DNA from: Planctomycetaceae bacterium
Lineage (GTDB): Bacteria > Planctomycetota > Planctomycetia > Planctomycetales > Planctomycetaceae
Assembly (NCBI GenBank): GCA_020638955.1
Contig: JACKHO010000005.1
Location: 124,001 to 188,000, forward strand
Length of the DNA stretch: 64,000 bases
Direction of reading: 5' to 3'
A model generated the notes under the pieces. That model ran no database searches, had not been told where the DNA came from, and saw nothing but the letters and a program-made list of their open reading frames with translations. Position numbers and translations under genes: made by a program. Shown in pieces: positions 1-9,247 of this stretch. Every line of letters starts with the position of its first letter. The first letter of the stretch is position 1.

Positions 1-1260
1 GGCGTCTTCGAGAATGTCACACTCAATACCTTTCAGGATTTCGATTCCACTGATTTGCCCCCGCACCTTTTCGATATCTTTCCAGTGCTTCAGCAGCCGT
101 TTGTCATCGAGGCCGTTTGCCACGGAGGCACGCTTGGAGTGATCGGTAATGGCGATGTAACTCAGACCTCGATCTTTCGCCGCCTGGGCCATTTCCAGAA
201 TGCTGGCCTCACCATCAGAGGCTGTGGTATGCATGTGGAGATCACCACGGATGTCACTCATTTCCACGAGTTTCGGGAGCTTGTTCGCCTCCGCCAATTC
301 AATCTCACCGCGATTCTCGCGTAACTCTGGAGGAACCCAGCCGAGGCCCAACGCCGCGTAGACATCCTCCTCTGTCCGTCCGGCGACGGACTCCTCTCCT
401 CGGAAGAGTCCGTACTCGTTCAGCTTGAGTCCGCGTTCCTGAGCGCGTCGTCGCACCTCGACATTGTGTTCCTTGGAACCGGTGAAGTATTGCATGGCGG
501 CCCCAAATGACTCTTCAGGAACCACGCGCAGGTCCGCCTCAAGCCCATTAATCAAACGCACTCGCTGTTTCGTGTCGCCTCGCTGTAACACGGCCTGAAC
601 CAGTTCATGTTCTGAAAGTCGATCCATGATTTCGGTGGGTGAGTCGGCCACGGCCAGAATGTCCAGATCGCCACATGTCTCCTTGCTTCGTCGGCAGCTT
701 CCCGCGACTTCAACTTGCGTTACACAATCGAGCTGCCGCAAATCATCGCAAATGGCTTCGGCTGCTCGTTTGGCTTCGGCAATCGACACACGCTGACCAA
801 ACTGGGCAGCTGCGTCGATGTTTTCCAGAATCGATTGCTCTGTCTTTTTGGCGAACCCTTTCAGTAAAGAAACACGTCCTTCTTCCGCTGCCTGTTTCAG
901 TTCGTCCAGTGACGTCACATGCAGTTCATGAAACAGGGCTCCCACTTTCTTCGGCCCCAGCCCAGGCAGCTTCAGCATGTCCAAGACGCCAGCGGGGACC
1001 TCTTCTCTGAGTTCATCGAGTTGCGTGGTCGTGCCCGACTGGATGATTTCCACAATTCGCTGTGCCAGGTCTTTTCCAATCCCGGGCAGTTTGGTGAGTT
1101 CACCAGCTCCTTTGCCCGCGACGTCGGCGAGGTTCTCCGTCAGCCCTTCAATTGTGCGGACGGCTGAACGATAGGCACGAATTCGAAAGGAATTGGCGCC
1201 TTGGATTTCCAGCAGGTCGGCAGTGAGGTCCAGCAGGTTCGCAATGTCCTGATTTCGCAT
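1..1260 (-). CDS. polX: DNA polymerase/3'-5' exonuclease PolX, N-terminal 420 residues (cut by window edge)
   Basis: This is a family X DNA polymerase with a C-terminal PHP phosphoesterase domain, used in gap-filling base-excision type repair in the cytoplasm. The frame runs from an ATG at 1260 off the left edge, so only 420 of about 570 residues are present. Two helix-hairpin-helix stretches are visible (LPGIGKDLAQRI near residue 60, LPGLGPKKVG near 96). The nucleotidyltransferase core follows with GSCRR and GDLDIL carrying the metal-binding aspartates, then a third acidic site in ADLRVV, and YFTGSKEHN as the sugar/dNTP contact. The PHP domain opens with DLHMHTTASDG and continues with ITDHS, both contributing metal ligands. 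The gene is divergent from the kinase gene that starts at 1429. Family and start are clear; only the C-terminus is unseen. Confidence 0.93.
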   Translation of the reverse strand, partial: MRNQDIANLLDLTADLLEIQGANSFRIRAYRSAVRTIEGLTENLADVAGKGAGELTKLPGIGKDLAQRIVEIIQSGTTTQLDELREEVPAGVLDMLKLPGLGPKKVGALFHELHVTSLDELKQAAEEGRVSLLKGFAKKTEQSILENIDAAAQFGQRVSIAEAKRAAEAICDDLRQLDCVTQVEVAGSCRRSKETCGDLDILAVADSPTEIMDRLSEHELVQAVLQRGDTKQRVRLINGLEADLRVVPEESFGAAMQYFTGSKEHNVEVRRRAQERGLKLNEYGLFRGEESVAGRTEEDVYAALGLGWVPPELRENRGEIELAEANKLPKLVEMSDIRGDLHMHTTASDGEASILEMAQAAKDRGLSYIAITDHSKRASVANGLDDKRLLKHWKDIEKVRGQISGIEILKGIECDILEDA

Positions 1261-1428
1261 GGCAAAGTCGTGTTCGGTTGGCTAAGGTCGGCAATGGTGA
1301 TAGGGTATCCAGTGAAAATCTTCTGTGAAATTGTGTGGTGACCATCGTTATAAAACTTCAACAAAACTGACAAGTGACGTATCACCCGTAAATCCCCTTT
1401 GTGTAAACACCTTGGTTGGTAGCTGAGC

Positions 1429-4400
1429 TTGAACGACGAACTCCCCGAAGACGAACTGCCGGACGACGAAACGCCGGATGTCAACCAGCCGGCTGACGAC
1501 CAATCGGACGATGGAAAGTCTGATGTCAAACCGCCGGATGGCGACTCCGACACCACGCAACCGCCCCCTGACGGTACGCGCGGGAATGATGGTCCTACCG
1601 AGAACAACAACGATTTCTCCCTCATTCCGGTTGATGCCTCGCTGCCAGGGCTCACTCCCTCCCGTGGGCGGAGTGAGAAAGTTGATCACGATTTCATTGG
1701 TCGCTATCGCGTTGATGGCGTGCTGGGAAAAGGTGGCTTTGGGCGCGTCTATTTGGCGTACGATATTGGGCTCGATCGCAAAGTTGCGATTAAGGTTCCG
1801 CACTTGCAGCGGGTGACTACCGAATTTGGTCGGCAGCGATTTGTGGAAGAAGCAAAAACGCTGGCAAAACTCGATCACCCACACATTGTGCCGGTCTACG
1901 ACGTGGGTGTCATCAAGGACGGTCCTTTCTTTGTCGTTTCCAAATACATTGAAGGGCAAGATCTTTCACAGATGCTCGTCGATGGGATCCCACCCATTGG
2001 GGCAACGGTGAAGTACCTCATCGCGATCGCGGAGGCATTGAACTATCTCCACAAGTTTCGCCTCATGCATCGCGACGTGAAACCCGGCAACCTGGTGTTG
2101 GGGCCGGAAGGACGGATTTATCTCGTCGATTTCGGACTCGCCTTGCATGAAGAAAAGTTCACACCAGACCAGGCTGGCGTGGGCACACCGGCGTACATGA
2201 GCCCTGAACAGCTCCGGGGTGAAGGGCACCGTATGGACGGAAGGAGCGACCTGTTCAGTCTCGGCGTCGTCATGTACGAAATGTTGACGGGCGAACGTCC
2301 ATTTCGAGCGAAGACGGCAAGTGAGTCGGTCCGAGCGTTGCTGGAGGCCGATCCTGTTCCGATCCATCATCGGAATCCCGAGGTGCCTCGCGAGTTGAAC
2401 CGAATTTGCATGAAGTTGCTCTCGAAGCGAGCCACAGATCGTTATACGCAAGGGAAACTGTTAGCGGATGATCTTCAGCATTGGTTGAATTCGGGAGAAG
2501 TCCCTGCGACGAACGAGTCGGCTCTCACGGTTCTTGTGCCAAGTGAAGGGTACTCTCAAGCGAATAGTACCCTTGCCCAGGAGCCTGTCGTTCCCAGGGG
2601 CTTGCGGTCGTATGAGCGGCGTGATGCGTACTTCTTTATTCAGCTGTTGCCGGGCGTGAGGGACCGGGACGGACTGCCGGAAAGTTTGAGCCATTGGCGA
2701 GACTGGGTTCGCGAAGTCAGTGACACGCCCGACATGCGGAGCGTGGGGGTTATCTCGGGTCCGTCGGGATGCGGAAAATCGTCCCTGGTTCGTGCCGGAT
2801 TGCTTCCACTGCTCTCTGAGAACATTTGTTCTGTCATTCTGGACGCCACCGCCGATGCCACTGAGTCTCGGCTTTGCGACGCCATCGACCGCAAAATTCC
2901 GAACCTGGAGGTCGAAGGGAACCTGGCCGACCGCTTCGCCGAAATTCGACGTGGTCACGGACTGCCAGACAATGGAAAGCTGCTGGTTGTTATCGATCAG
3001 TTCGAGCAATGGCTCAACGAGGTACACAGCCGCACCGACACGGAGCTGCTCGATGCGTTGCGGCAGTGCGACGGCGATCGGGTCCAATGTATCTTGCTGG
3101 TTCGCGACGACTTCTGGATGGCGCTCAGTCGTTTCATGGAGGAGGTCGAAGTACCACTTGCCTTGGGGCAGAATGTGCAAATGGTCGACCTGTTCGACCC
3201 TTCGCATGCTCGGAAGGTGCTCATCCAGTTCGGTAGAGCTTTCGGGCAACTCCCTCTGGTCCGCGATGCGCTGACGCCCGCGCATCATCAGTTCTTGGAC
3301 CGTGCGATTTCCAATTTGACGCAGGATGGTAAAGTCTTTCCGGTGCATTTGTCACTGTTTTCGGAAATGGTCAAGAGTCGGGAGTGGGTCCCGAAAACGT
3401 TGGATGAAATGGGCGGTGCGGTTGGCGTGGGAACCCAGTTCTTGCGTGAGTCGTTTACTGCCAATCATTCGCCGTTGAAGAACCGTCGTCACGAATTAGC
3501 CGCTCGACGTGTGTTGGCGTCATTACTGCCCGAACCGGGCGTGGAAATTAAGGCGAGCCACCGGACCTCTTCTGATTTGCGGCGAGAATCGGGCTATGAA
3601 GAAAACTCCCAGCAATACCAGGAATTGATGGAAGTTCTGGAGTCCGATTTAAAAATCATCAGTCCTGTCGATGTGCTGGAACGTCTGCCGAGCACTGGGG
3701 CAACCACGGAGAGACTTGGAGCCGACGTTGCTCCGGAAAAATCGTACCAGCTTTCGCACGACTTCCTGGTTCCGTCAGTGCGCGAATGGCTCCATGCTCA
3801 GCAGCGTGCCACCTATCGAGGCCGTCTGCGATTGTCATTGGCCGAACAGGCGGGCATTTGGAACCGGCAACGCCAACCACGTTTGCTCCCCTCCATGTTG
3901 GAGTGGCTTCAGTCCCGACTGTTGTTTTTGCCCGGCGAATTCCGAGGTACAACGGCAGAAATGTTGCGTTCCGCCGATAAGCGACGGGGCATGGAGCTTG
4001 TGCTCGGGGCGTTGCTTCTGGTCCTGGCGGGCTTGGGGCTTCAACAGTATGAAATGAACCGACGCGCCAGTGGGCTCGTGGCTCAATTGACAACGTCCGA
4101 AATTACAGCAGTGCCTGGAATTCTCGACGAACTTGAGTCGTTACGGAATTACGGCGAGCGACCGCTGCTAGCGGCCCAAAATCGCCACTCAGACAACAGG
4201 CTGCGCCAGCTTGTTCTCGCAATTGCCGCTATGCGTTGGCATCCAGAACGAGCCGATGACGTCTTTGAACAGTCGCTGCAGGCGACATCTGAGGAGATTC
4301 TCGTCATTCGCGACGAACTTCAGTCACATTCATCGCAGCTTCAACAATCAACGTGGAACATATTGAGTGACGCCGAAAAGGACCCCGAAAAACAACGTCA

Positions 4401-6051
4401 GCGGGGAGTGCGTGCTGCTCAGTTACTTGCCGCATGGGATCCACCATGTGCAGAAGACCTCGTGGCGAAGGCTGAAGATGATCCAAATCTAACGGAAACA
4501 CAATCGCAAGTTGCAACTCCTGAAGAGAAGAACACCTGGCTGGATTTTGCTCCGTTCATTACCGACAGTCTGCTGGCCGAATGCGAGCAGTCGCCCCAAC
4601 AGTTCGATTCGATTGTTGAAAGCGTTCAATCACTAAAGGAGTTGCTCCGACCTGAACTTGCACAGTACTTGGGAATCGAGGAACAACACGCCAGTACTAA
4701 ATCAAGTTTCGCCCTGTTAATGCTCTCACGGTTCTACGCAGACGACAGGGACATGCGAACAGAATTAGCCTTGGACGCCGCCCCGTGGCAGTGGAGAGTA
4801 TTATTCAACTCTCCCAATGATTTGGCACCAACGATCTGGAAAAATGCGGCCACAGGCGAATCCGGTAATGATGTCGTAGCGATTCGGCGGAAAGCCACGG
4901 CGATTGCCATTTCAATAACACTCGATCCGCAGCCGGAGGACTGGGAACATCTTCACGTTTCATCCAGTCCAGATCTTCGGGGACACGTAATCCAACGTCT
5001 TGCCCGCATCGGCTGTCCACTGGATACCCTCTTGGAACAACTCAAGACAACGAAAACTCCGGATGTCAAAGCCGCACTGTTGCAGGTACTTTCCGAACAT
5101 CCAGATGCCATGAATGATTCGAGAGTTGCTGAACTTGCCGACAAAATGATGAAGCTTGAAGCGGACGCGGAAGTGCATTCGTCGGCCGAATTGCTCATGA
5201 GGAAGCTCGGGCTGGATGCAAGTATTCGCGAGTTTTCCAATGAATCACCGGCAGACGTCGCCAAAAAACTGCCGCCAATGAGGCCGTGGCGTACCACCCC
5301 CTGGGGGCATGTTTTTATTCGCATTGACGCCAGGAACGTTGCGGGAATCGAAAGAGTATTCGAGATATCCGCCACGGAAATTACCGTCGCCCAACATATC
5401 GAGGCCCCTCCCGAGCGATTTTACAATGCCCAGTACTCCCCCTTTAGCGACAGTCCAGCCAATGTCGTTCTTTGGCCAGATGCCCTGAACTACTGCAACT
5501 GGCTTTCCAAGCAATCGGGAATTTCTGAAGACCAATGGTGTTATCCTCAGGACGGAGAGAATACAGCCGATTGGATTCCCGACGAGGAACACTTGAGTAA
5601 AAAAGGGTTTCGTTTGCCATGCAAGTTCGAATGGAAAATGGCCTGCCGCGCAGGGACCGATACCACCTACTTTTACGGAAACGACGAACGACTCGGTGAC
5701 GCGTATGTCTGGCATGAACTCAATTCAATGTTTCGCCCTGTTGGCGGAACGGCGTTTCCCCGACCTGGACGATGCGGGACGTTGCGACCGAATCAGTGGG
5801 GAATCTTCGACACATCAGGGAACATGATGGAATGGTGTGATGACGTCGGTGAAGACAACGATCAATCGCGAGTGGTTTGCGGCGGCTCGTACAGTTTGCC
5901 GAGACTTGCTCTGAAGTCGGACCTGGATGGCGATATGGCACCGCGCACGAACTTCAACATGATTGGTTATCGTATCGTGCGAACCCTCGTTGGCGAGGAA
6001 GCGGAATTGCCCGCAATTATCGCAGCTCCAAGCAATGGCGGTCGGAAGTAG
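1429..6051 (+). CDS. Hanks-type Ser/Thr kinase fused to STAND-like ATPase, TM helix and FGE-like domain
   Basis: This is a 1540-residue multidomain receptor-like protein. An acidic, proline-rich leader (1-85) precedes a complete kinase domain (about 91-355): glycine loop GKGGFG at 100-105, lysine K122, catalytic HRDVKPGN at 214-221, DFG at 234-236 and a GTPAYMSPE activation segment. A P-loop ATPase resembling nSTAND1 follows, with Walker A GPSGCGKSS at 445-453 and Walker B LLVVIDQFE near 519-527. One hydrophobic helix (about 855-872) would anchor it, followed by a helical repeat-like region. The last 220 residues form a sulfatase-modifying-factor (FGE/C-type lectin) fold with FRLPCKFEWKMACRAG and GNMMEWCDD. 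That domain lacks the SYLC-type catalytic cysteine pair of true FGEs, so binding seems likelier than catalysis. The start is TTG, forced by an in-frame stop at 1420 and no nearby ATG; the exact start is uncertain. Confidence 0.88.
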   Translation: MNDELPEDELPDDETPDVNQPADDQSDDGKSDVKPPDGDSDTTQPPPDGTRGNDGPTENNNDFSLIPVDASLPGLTPSRGRSEKVDHDFIGRYRVDGVLGKGGFGRVYLAYDIGLDRKVAIKVPHLQRVTTEFGRQRFVEEAKTLAKLDHPHIVPVYDVGVIKDGPFFVVSKYIEGQDLSQMLVDGIPPIGATVKYLIAIAEALNYLHKFRLMHRDVKPGNLVLGPEGRIYLVDFGLALHEEKFTPDQAGVGTPAYMSPEQLRGEGHRMDGRSDLFSLGVVMYEMLTGERPFRAKTASESVRALLEADPVPIHHRNPEVPRELNRICMKLLSKRATDRYTQGKLLADDLQHWLNSGEVPATNESALTVLVPSEGYSQANSTLAQEPVVPRGLRSYERRDAYFFIQLLPGVRDRDGLPESLSHWRDWVREVSDTPDMRSVGVISGPSGCGKSSLVRAGLLPLLSENICSVILDATADATESRLCDAIDRKIPNLEVEGNLADRFAEIRRGHGLPDNGKLLVVIDQFEQWLNEVHSRTDTELLDALRQCDGDRVQCILLVRDDFWMALSRFMEEVEVPLALGQNVQMVDLFDPSHARKVLIQFGRAFGQLPLVRDALTPAHHQFLDRAISNLTQDGKVFPVHLSLFSEMVKSREWVPKTLDEMGGAVGVGTQFLRESFTANHSPLKNRRHELAARRVLASLLPEPGVEIKASHRTSSDLRRESGYEENSQQYQELMEVLESDLKIISPVDVLERLPSTGATTERLGADVAPEKSYQLSHDFLVPSVREWLHAQQRATYRGRLRLSLAEQAGIWNRQRQPRLLPSMLEWLQSRLLFLPGEFRGTTAEMLRSADKRRGMELVLGALLLVLAGLGLQQYEMNRRASGLVAQLTTSEITAVPGILDELESLRNYGERPLLAAQNRHSDNRLRQLVLAIAAMRWHPERADDVFEQSLQATSEEILVIRDELQSHSSQLQQSTWNILSDAEKDPEKQRQRGVRAAQLLAAWDPPCAEDLVAKAEDDPNLTETQSQVATPEEKNTWLDFAPFITDSLLAECEQSPQQFDSIVESVQSLKELLRPELAQYLGIEEQHASTKSSFALLMLSRFYADDRDMRTELALDAAPWQWRVLFNSPNDLAPTIWKNAATGESGNDVVAIRRKATAIAISITLDPQPEDWEHLHVSSSPDLRGHVIQRLARIGCPLDTLLEQLKTTKTPDVKAALLQVLSEHPDAMNDSRVAELADKMMKLEADAEVHSSAELLMRKLGLDASIREFSNESPADVAKKLPPMRPWRTTPWGHVFIRIDARNVAGIERVFEISATEITVAQHIEAPPERFYNAQYSPFSDSPANVVLWPDALNYCNWLSKQSGISEDQWCYPQDGENTADWIPDEEHLSKKGFRLPCKFEWKMACRAGTDTTYFYGNDERLGDAYVWHELNSMFRPVGGTAFPRPGRCGTLRPNQWGIFDTSGNMMEWCDDVGEDNDQSRVVCGGSYSLPRLALKSDLDGDMAPRTNFNMIGYRIVRTLVGEEAELPAIIAAPSNGGRK

Positions 6052-6122
6052 TCATCCTACACATGCTGGCGGTTCAACCGGATGACCAAAGCCATCTGTC
6101 GAAAGAATTCGTCAAGTGCATG

Positions 6123-8984
6123 TTAGTAACGCACTTCAACGTCGCACATTTCGTAGCCAGCGATGTTCACCTGCAGGGCCTCGTTTTCGATGGGAACGGT
6201 GGCGAGTGTTTCGCCATTCAAATCGACTTGCAGGGCTTCGTTCGGCGTGCGGAAGCAGTGGATGGGAATGGTGCGATGCAACCCTTCCGTTTCCAAGAGG
6301 CGCAAGCGGAACCCGTGCGGCGAGGCGTTGTCCCGCTTGGGCGGTAGGAGCGGGAGAATGCGCTGCAGTTGGACGTTGGAGCCCCCCACATGGAACAGCC
6401 AGCCACTGCGGCCACCCTCGGGAGGTGCATGTTGTGTGGGAATAACCAGTGGCGGCGTGAAGAAATTGCGGGTGGCCGAGAACGGGTAGGAGTTGTCGAG
6501 GCTGACGACGAATTCAAACTTGCGGGCCTTTTCGCCTTCGGTCACGAGCAACGTGTCGAGCATGCGCTCGTTGACCTTGCGGTGAAACGTTAATCCCGGC
6601 GTGTGGATGGTCGTTCGGTATTTGTCGTCGGCAATTTCGAAGAAATGCGGCGCTTCAATGCGGGGGGCCGTCACAAGATGTGCTCCTTCCTGCATAGAGG
6701 CTGACAGTGCAGCCGATTCCTGCTTCCACGCAAAGCGGCAGCAGTAATAGTTGGTCCAGGGATCACCTTCCGGCATGTGCAGTACGTCAAGTTCGATTTC
6801 GACTCGAATAGTGGGCAGGCCGCGATAAACCGACGTGCGCTGAGTGAAATGGGCGACGTTAGTTTTCTTCTTCTGATCGTAAATGTCACCAATGGTTTCA
6901 ATGCAGCCAAACGCAGGCCCTGCCGAGACGATTTTGGACTCCCGCAGCTGCATGGCCGAATAAATGGAGGCGACTTCACGCGGAGTGTCGCCGTCCTTGG
7001 AAATAAAGCGGCGTTCGTGAGGAAAACGCAACGCGATTTGCTGACTGACGCGATTCGGACTGCGGCGATACGTCCGCACCTGCGCAATACCGCCAGTGGC
7101 ATTGCTCAGTTCCACCTCGAACGTGTCGGTCTTCAGTACGAGGTCTTCCGCCATGGGCGTTCTCCCGCCGGAAGTTCGTTTCGCTTTGGATGCGTCGATG
7201 GCGGGGAGCCACTGAAAACCGCACGCGGGCAAGTCGACAATTGCACCGTTGGTGGATTCGTCCACGCTGCGGAACTTCACACCCGTCCCATCCTGTGGTG
7301 CTTTTCCTTCCGGCCATTCCACAAACACATCCCGAGCGGCTGAAAGGGGATTCACAATGAGCACTCCTTCGCCGTTTCCGGCGGTGTCGCCAGTTAAGGA
7401 GCGGACGAGCTGTGCGCCGACTTCTGTTTCGGTGGACGCGAGGAGATTCTCAACCGTCTCGAACTGCTCGGCGGAATCATCGGGGCTGAGCTGCAGGGCG
7501 GCGGATTCATGTGGTCCGACTGACGAACGGGTTGGCGTGGTAGTGGACAGCAACTGCGTCATGGCCTCGCACCAGTCGACGCTTTCAAAACGGCGCTGAG
7601 CGTTCCAGTACCTGATGTAACGACTGCCGGGATTCGCTTCGCGTTTGGCGACACTCTGCAGAAGGAACGGTGAAAGGTATCGCCCCGCTTTGAAGTCGTG
7701 TATGGCACCGTGCGTGTCGGTTGAGCCGAAGAACTCTGTCAACGTCGTGAACCGTCCCAGCACGGGTGCGAAGCGGGCGGCGCGGCGGAGGTCGTTGAAC
7801 CACGGGGTACGCATTTCCGGCCAGCGGGCGACGATAATTCCCGCCGTGTGATCGGAGTCCATCGACTCAGACATCCGGACGGGAAATCGCAGCCAACTGG
7901 AGGCACTGTCCCCCGCCAGCGGAATGCGGCTGTGTGAGTCGATGCTGGTGCCGTCGTTCCCCTGCCAGCGAAACTTGGCGAGCTCTTCTTCCGGATAAAT
8001 TCCATCATCCAGGACGAAATGCAGGCCGCCCGCATAATCGAACCGGGACAGGATTTGTGGGATCTGGGGATTCACGCCGAAGCGCTTGCGTCCCCAGACC
8101 GTGGGTGTCTTTCCCAACTGTTCCTGAAACCAGCCGCGTCCCCGCTCCAAATTGTGCACAAAGGAGTCGAGTGACATGAGTGAAGAAGGGGGCTCATTCC
8201 ACTCGCCACCGAGAATGTCGATGTCTTTTTTCGCCCAACACTCTGAGAGTTTCGACTTCCAGGTGGCATCATTTTCAATGATTTCCTGCCATTCGCAGCC
8301 CTGCGCCATGAGGTTGAGGGGGATTCCTGACTCGATCAGCTTCGACAGTTTCTCGTCGGCAAATCGCGGCAGGATGAGACACAAATCAATGAGGTAGCAC
8401 TCGACGGGATAGAATTTTTCCCGGCAGTCGAGCAGCATTTCGAAGCAACGCTTCAGGTGCGATTCCGCCGCCTCCTTGTCATTCGCCCGGGCTGCCTGGG
8501 CACCGGCCACGAGTTCTTTGCACATGAGCGCTTCGTCGAGCTGGCTGTAATTCCGCATGTGCCGAGTGAGCAGTTCGGTCAGCAAATAAACTGTGCCGAG
8601 AGCCAGGAAGTCGGCGACAATGTCCTCGCTGAATGCGTTGGCCTCTTCTTCCGAAACTGCCGCCAAAGCCGCCTTGAGCATTTCGTCACGGTCAGAAACG
8701 CCGCTGACGACAGAAGCTCCGTTGCGTCTTGAATCTTCGGCCCAGCCGTGTGGTACCCAATCCTTCGACGCCGTCGGCAGGAAGGCCAGTTGACCTTCAG
8801 TGGCAAGAGCCGCTTCATCAGCCCGACGATATCCTGGAAACCGCTCCGTCGCTGCCAACAGCGCGGGGTGAAACGCCACGGCAAAGGCATTCAGCAAGCC
8901 GGCGGCCGGTTCGTCACCCAACTCCGTGGGAAAGTCTTCGAGGCTGTGACAGGGAACAAGGATGACAATTTCGGTCAAAGACAT
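6123..8984 (-). CDS. Large glycoside hydrolase family 38-like protein
   Basis: This is a 953-residue protein with no signal peptide. It starts MSLTEIVILVPCHSLEDFP, a beta-strand and loop typical of sugar hydrolase barrels of the GH38/GH57 type. Its middle has an acidic FVLDDG segment and WGRKRFGVNPQIP, as in GH38-like alpha-mannosidase relatives. The C-terminal third (QIALRFPHE, GDPWTNYYCCRFAW, TPGLTFHRK) resembles the beta-sandwich domain of that family. The sugar substrate cannot be assigned from sequence, and I cannot place the catalytic nucleophile with certainty. The gene converges on the kinase gene (71 bp between stop codons) and diverges from the sulfite reductase. An uncharacterised planctomycete relative of GH38 is the best description. 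Confidence 0.6.
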   Translation of the reverse strand: MSLTEIVILVPCHSLEDFPTELGDEPAAGLLNAFAVAFHPALLAATERFPGYRRADEAALATEGQLAFLPTASKDWVPHGWAEDSRRNGASVVSGVSDRDEMLKAALAAVSEEEANAFSEDIVADFLALGTVYLLTELLTRHMRNYSQLDEALMCKELVAGAQAARANDKEAAESHLKRCFEMLLDCREKFYPVECYLIDLCLILPRFADEKLSKLIESGIPLNLMAQGCEWQEIIENDATWKSKLSECWAKKDIDILGGEWNEPPSSLMSLDSFVHNLERGRGWFQEQLGKTPTVWGRKRFGVNPQIPQILSRFDYAGGLHFVLDDGIYPEEELAKFRWQGNDGTSIDSHSRIPLAGDSASSWLRFPVRMSESMDSDHTAGIIVARWPEMRTPWFNDLRRAARFAPVLGRFTTLTEFFGSTDTHGAIHDFKAGRYLSPFLLQSVAKREANPGSRYIRYWNAQRRFESVDWCEAMTQLLSTTTPTRSSVGPHESAALQLSPDDSAEQFETVENLLASTETEVGAQLVRSLTGDTAGNGEGVLIVNPLSAARDVFVEWPEGKAPQDGTGVKFRSVDESTNGAIVDLPACGFQWLPAIDASKAKRTSGGRTPMAEDLVLKTDTFEVELSNATGGIAQVRTYRRSPNRVSQQIALRFPHERRFISKDGDTPREVASIYSAMQLRESKIVSAGPAFGCIETIGDIYDQKKKTNVAHFTQRTSVYRGLPTIRVEIELDVLHMPEGDPWTNYYCCRFAWKQESAALSASMQEGAHLVTAPRIEAPHFFEIADDKYRTTIHTPGLTFHRKVNERMLDTLLVTEGEKARKFEFVVSLDNSYPFSATRNFFTPPLVIPTQHAPPEGGRSGWLFHVGGSNVQLQRILPLLPPKRDNASPHGFRLRLLETEGLHRTIPIHCFRTPNEALQVDLNGETLATVPIENEALQVNIAGYEMCDVEVRY

Positions 8985-9247
8985 TTCGGTTCAATCTGCA
9001 AGGAGGCAAATCTTGTTCTCAAATGAAGTTCGCGTTCAAGATACCGAAACACCCGCCGGGGGGCATCTGAACAACAAACTTTCGCTCGGGGGTGAATCTC
9101 GCTTGGGGCAGAACGAGGCATCCCCTAGTATAGGTAGAAGTTGAGAATGGCAGCGGCCACCGAGCCCTCGTTCGCGAAGAAGACATTCCCCTGAACATCT
9201 GGCAGCCCCCGGCTCGCCACAGGAATTCAATAAAAGGTGATGGAACA

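Noticed and set aside
5300..6040. FGE domain as the maturation enzyme for the sulfatase at 24198-25544
   Set aside because: The catalytic cysteine pair is missing and the domain is fused to a signalling protein 18 kb away; a dedicated FGE elsewhere is likelier.
5400..6051. Possible diversity-generating retroelement target in the C-type-lectin-fold end of the kinase fusion
   Set aside because: No reverse transcriptase, template repeat or second copy of this end is visible in the window, and the region shows no obvious cluster of AAY codons.
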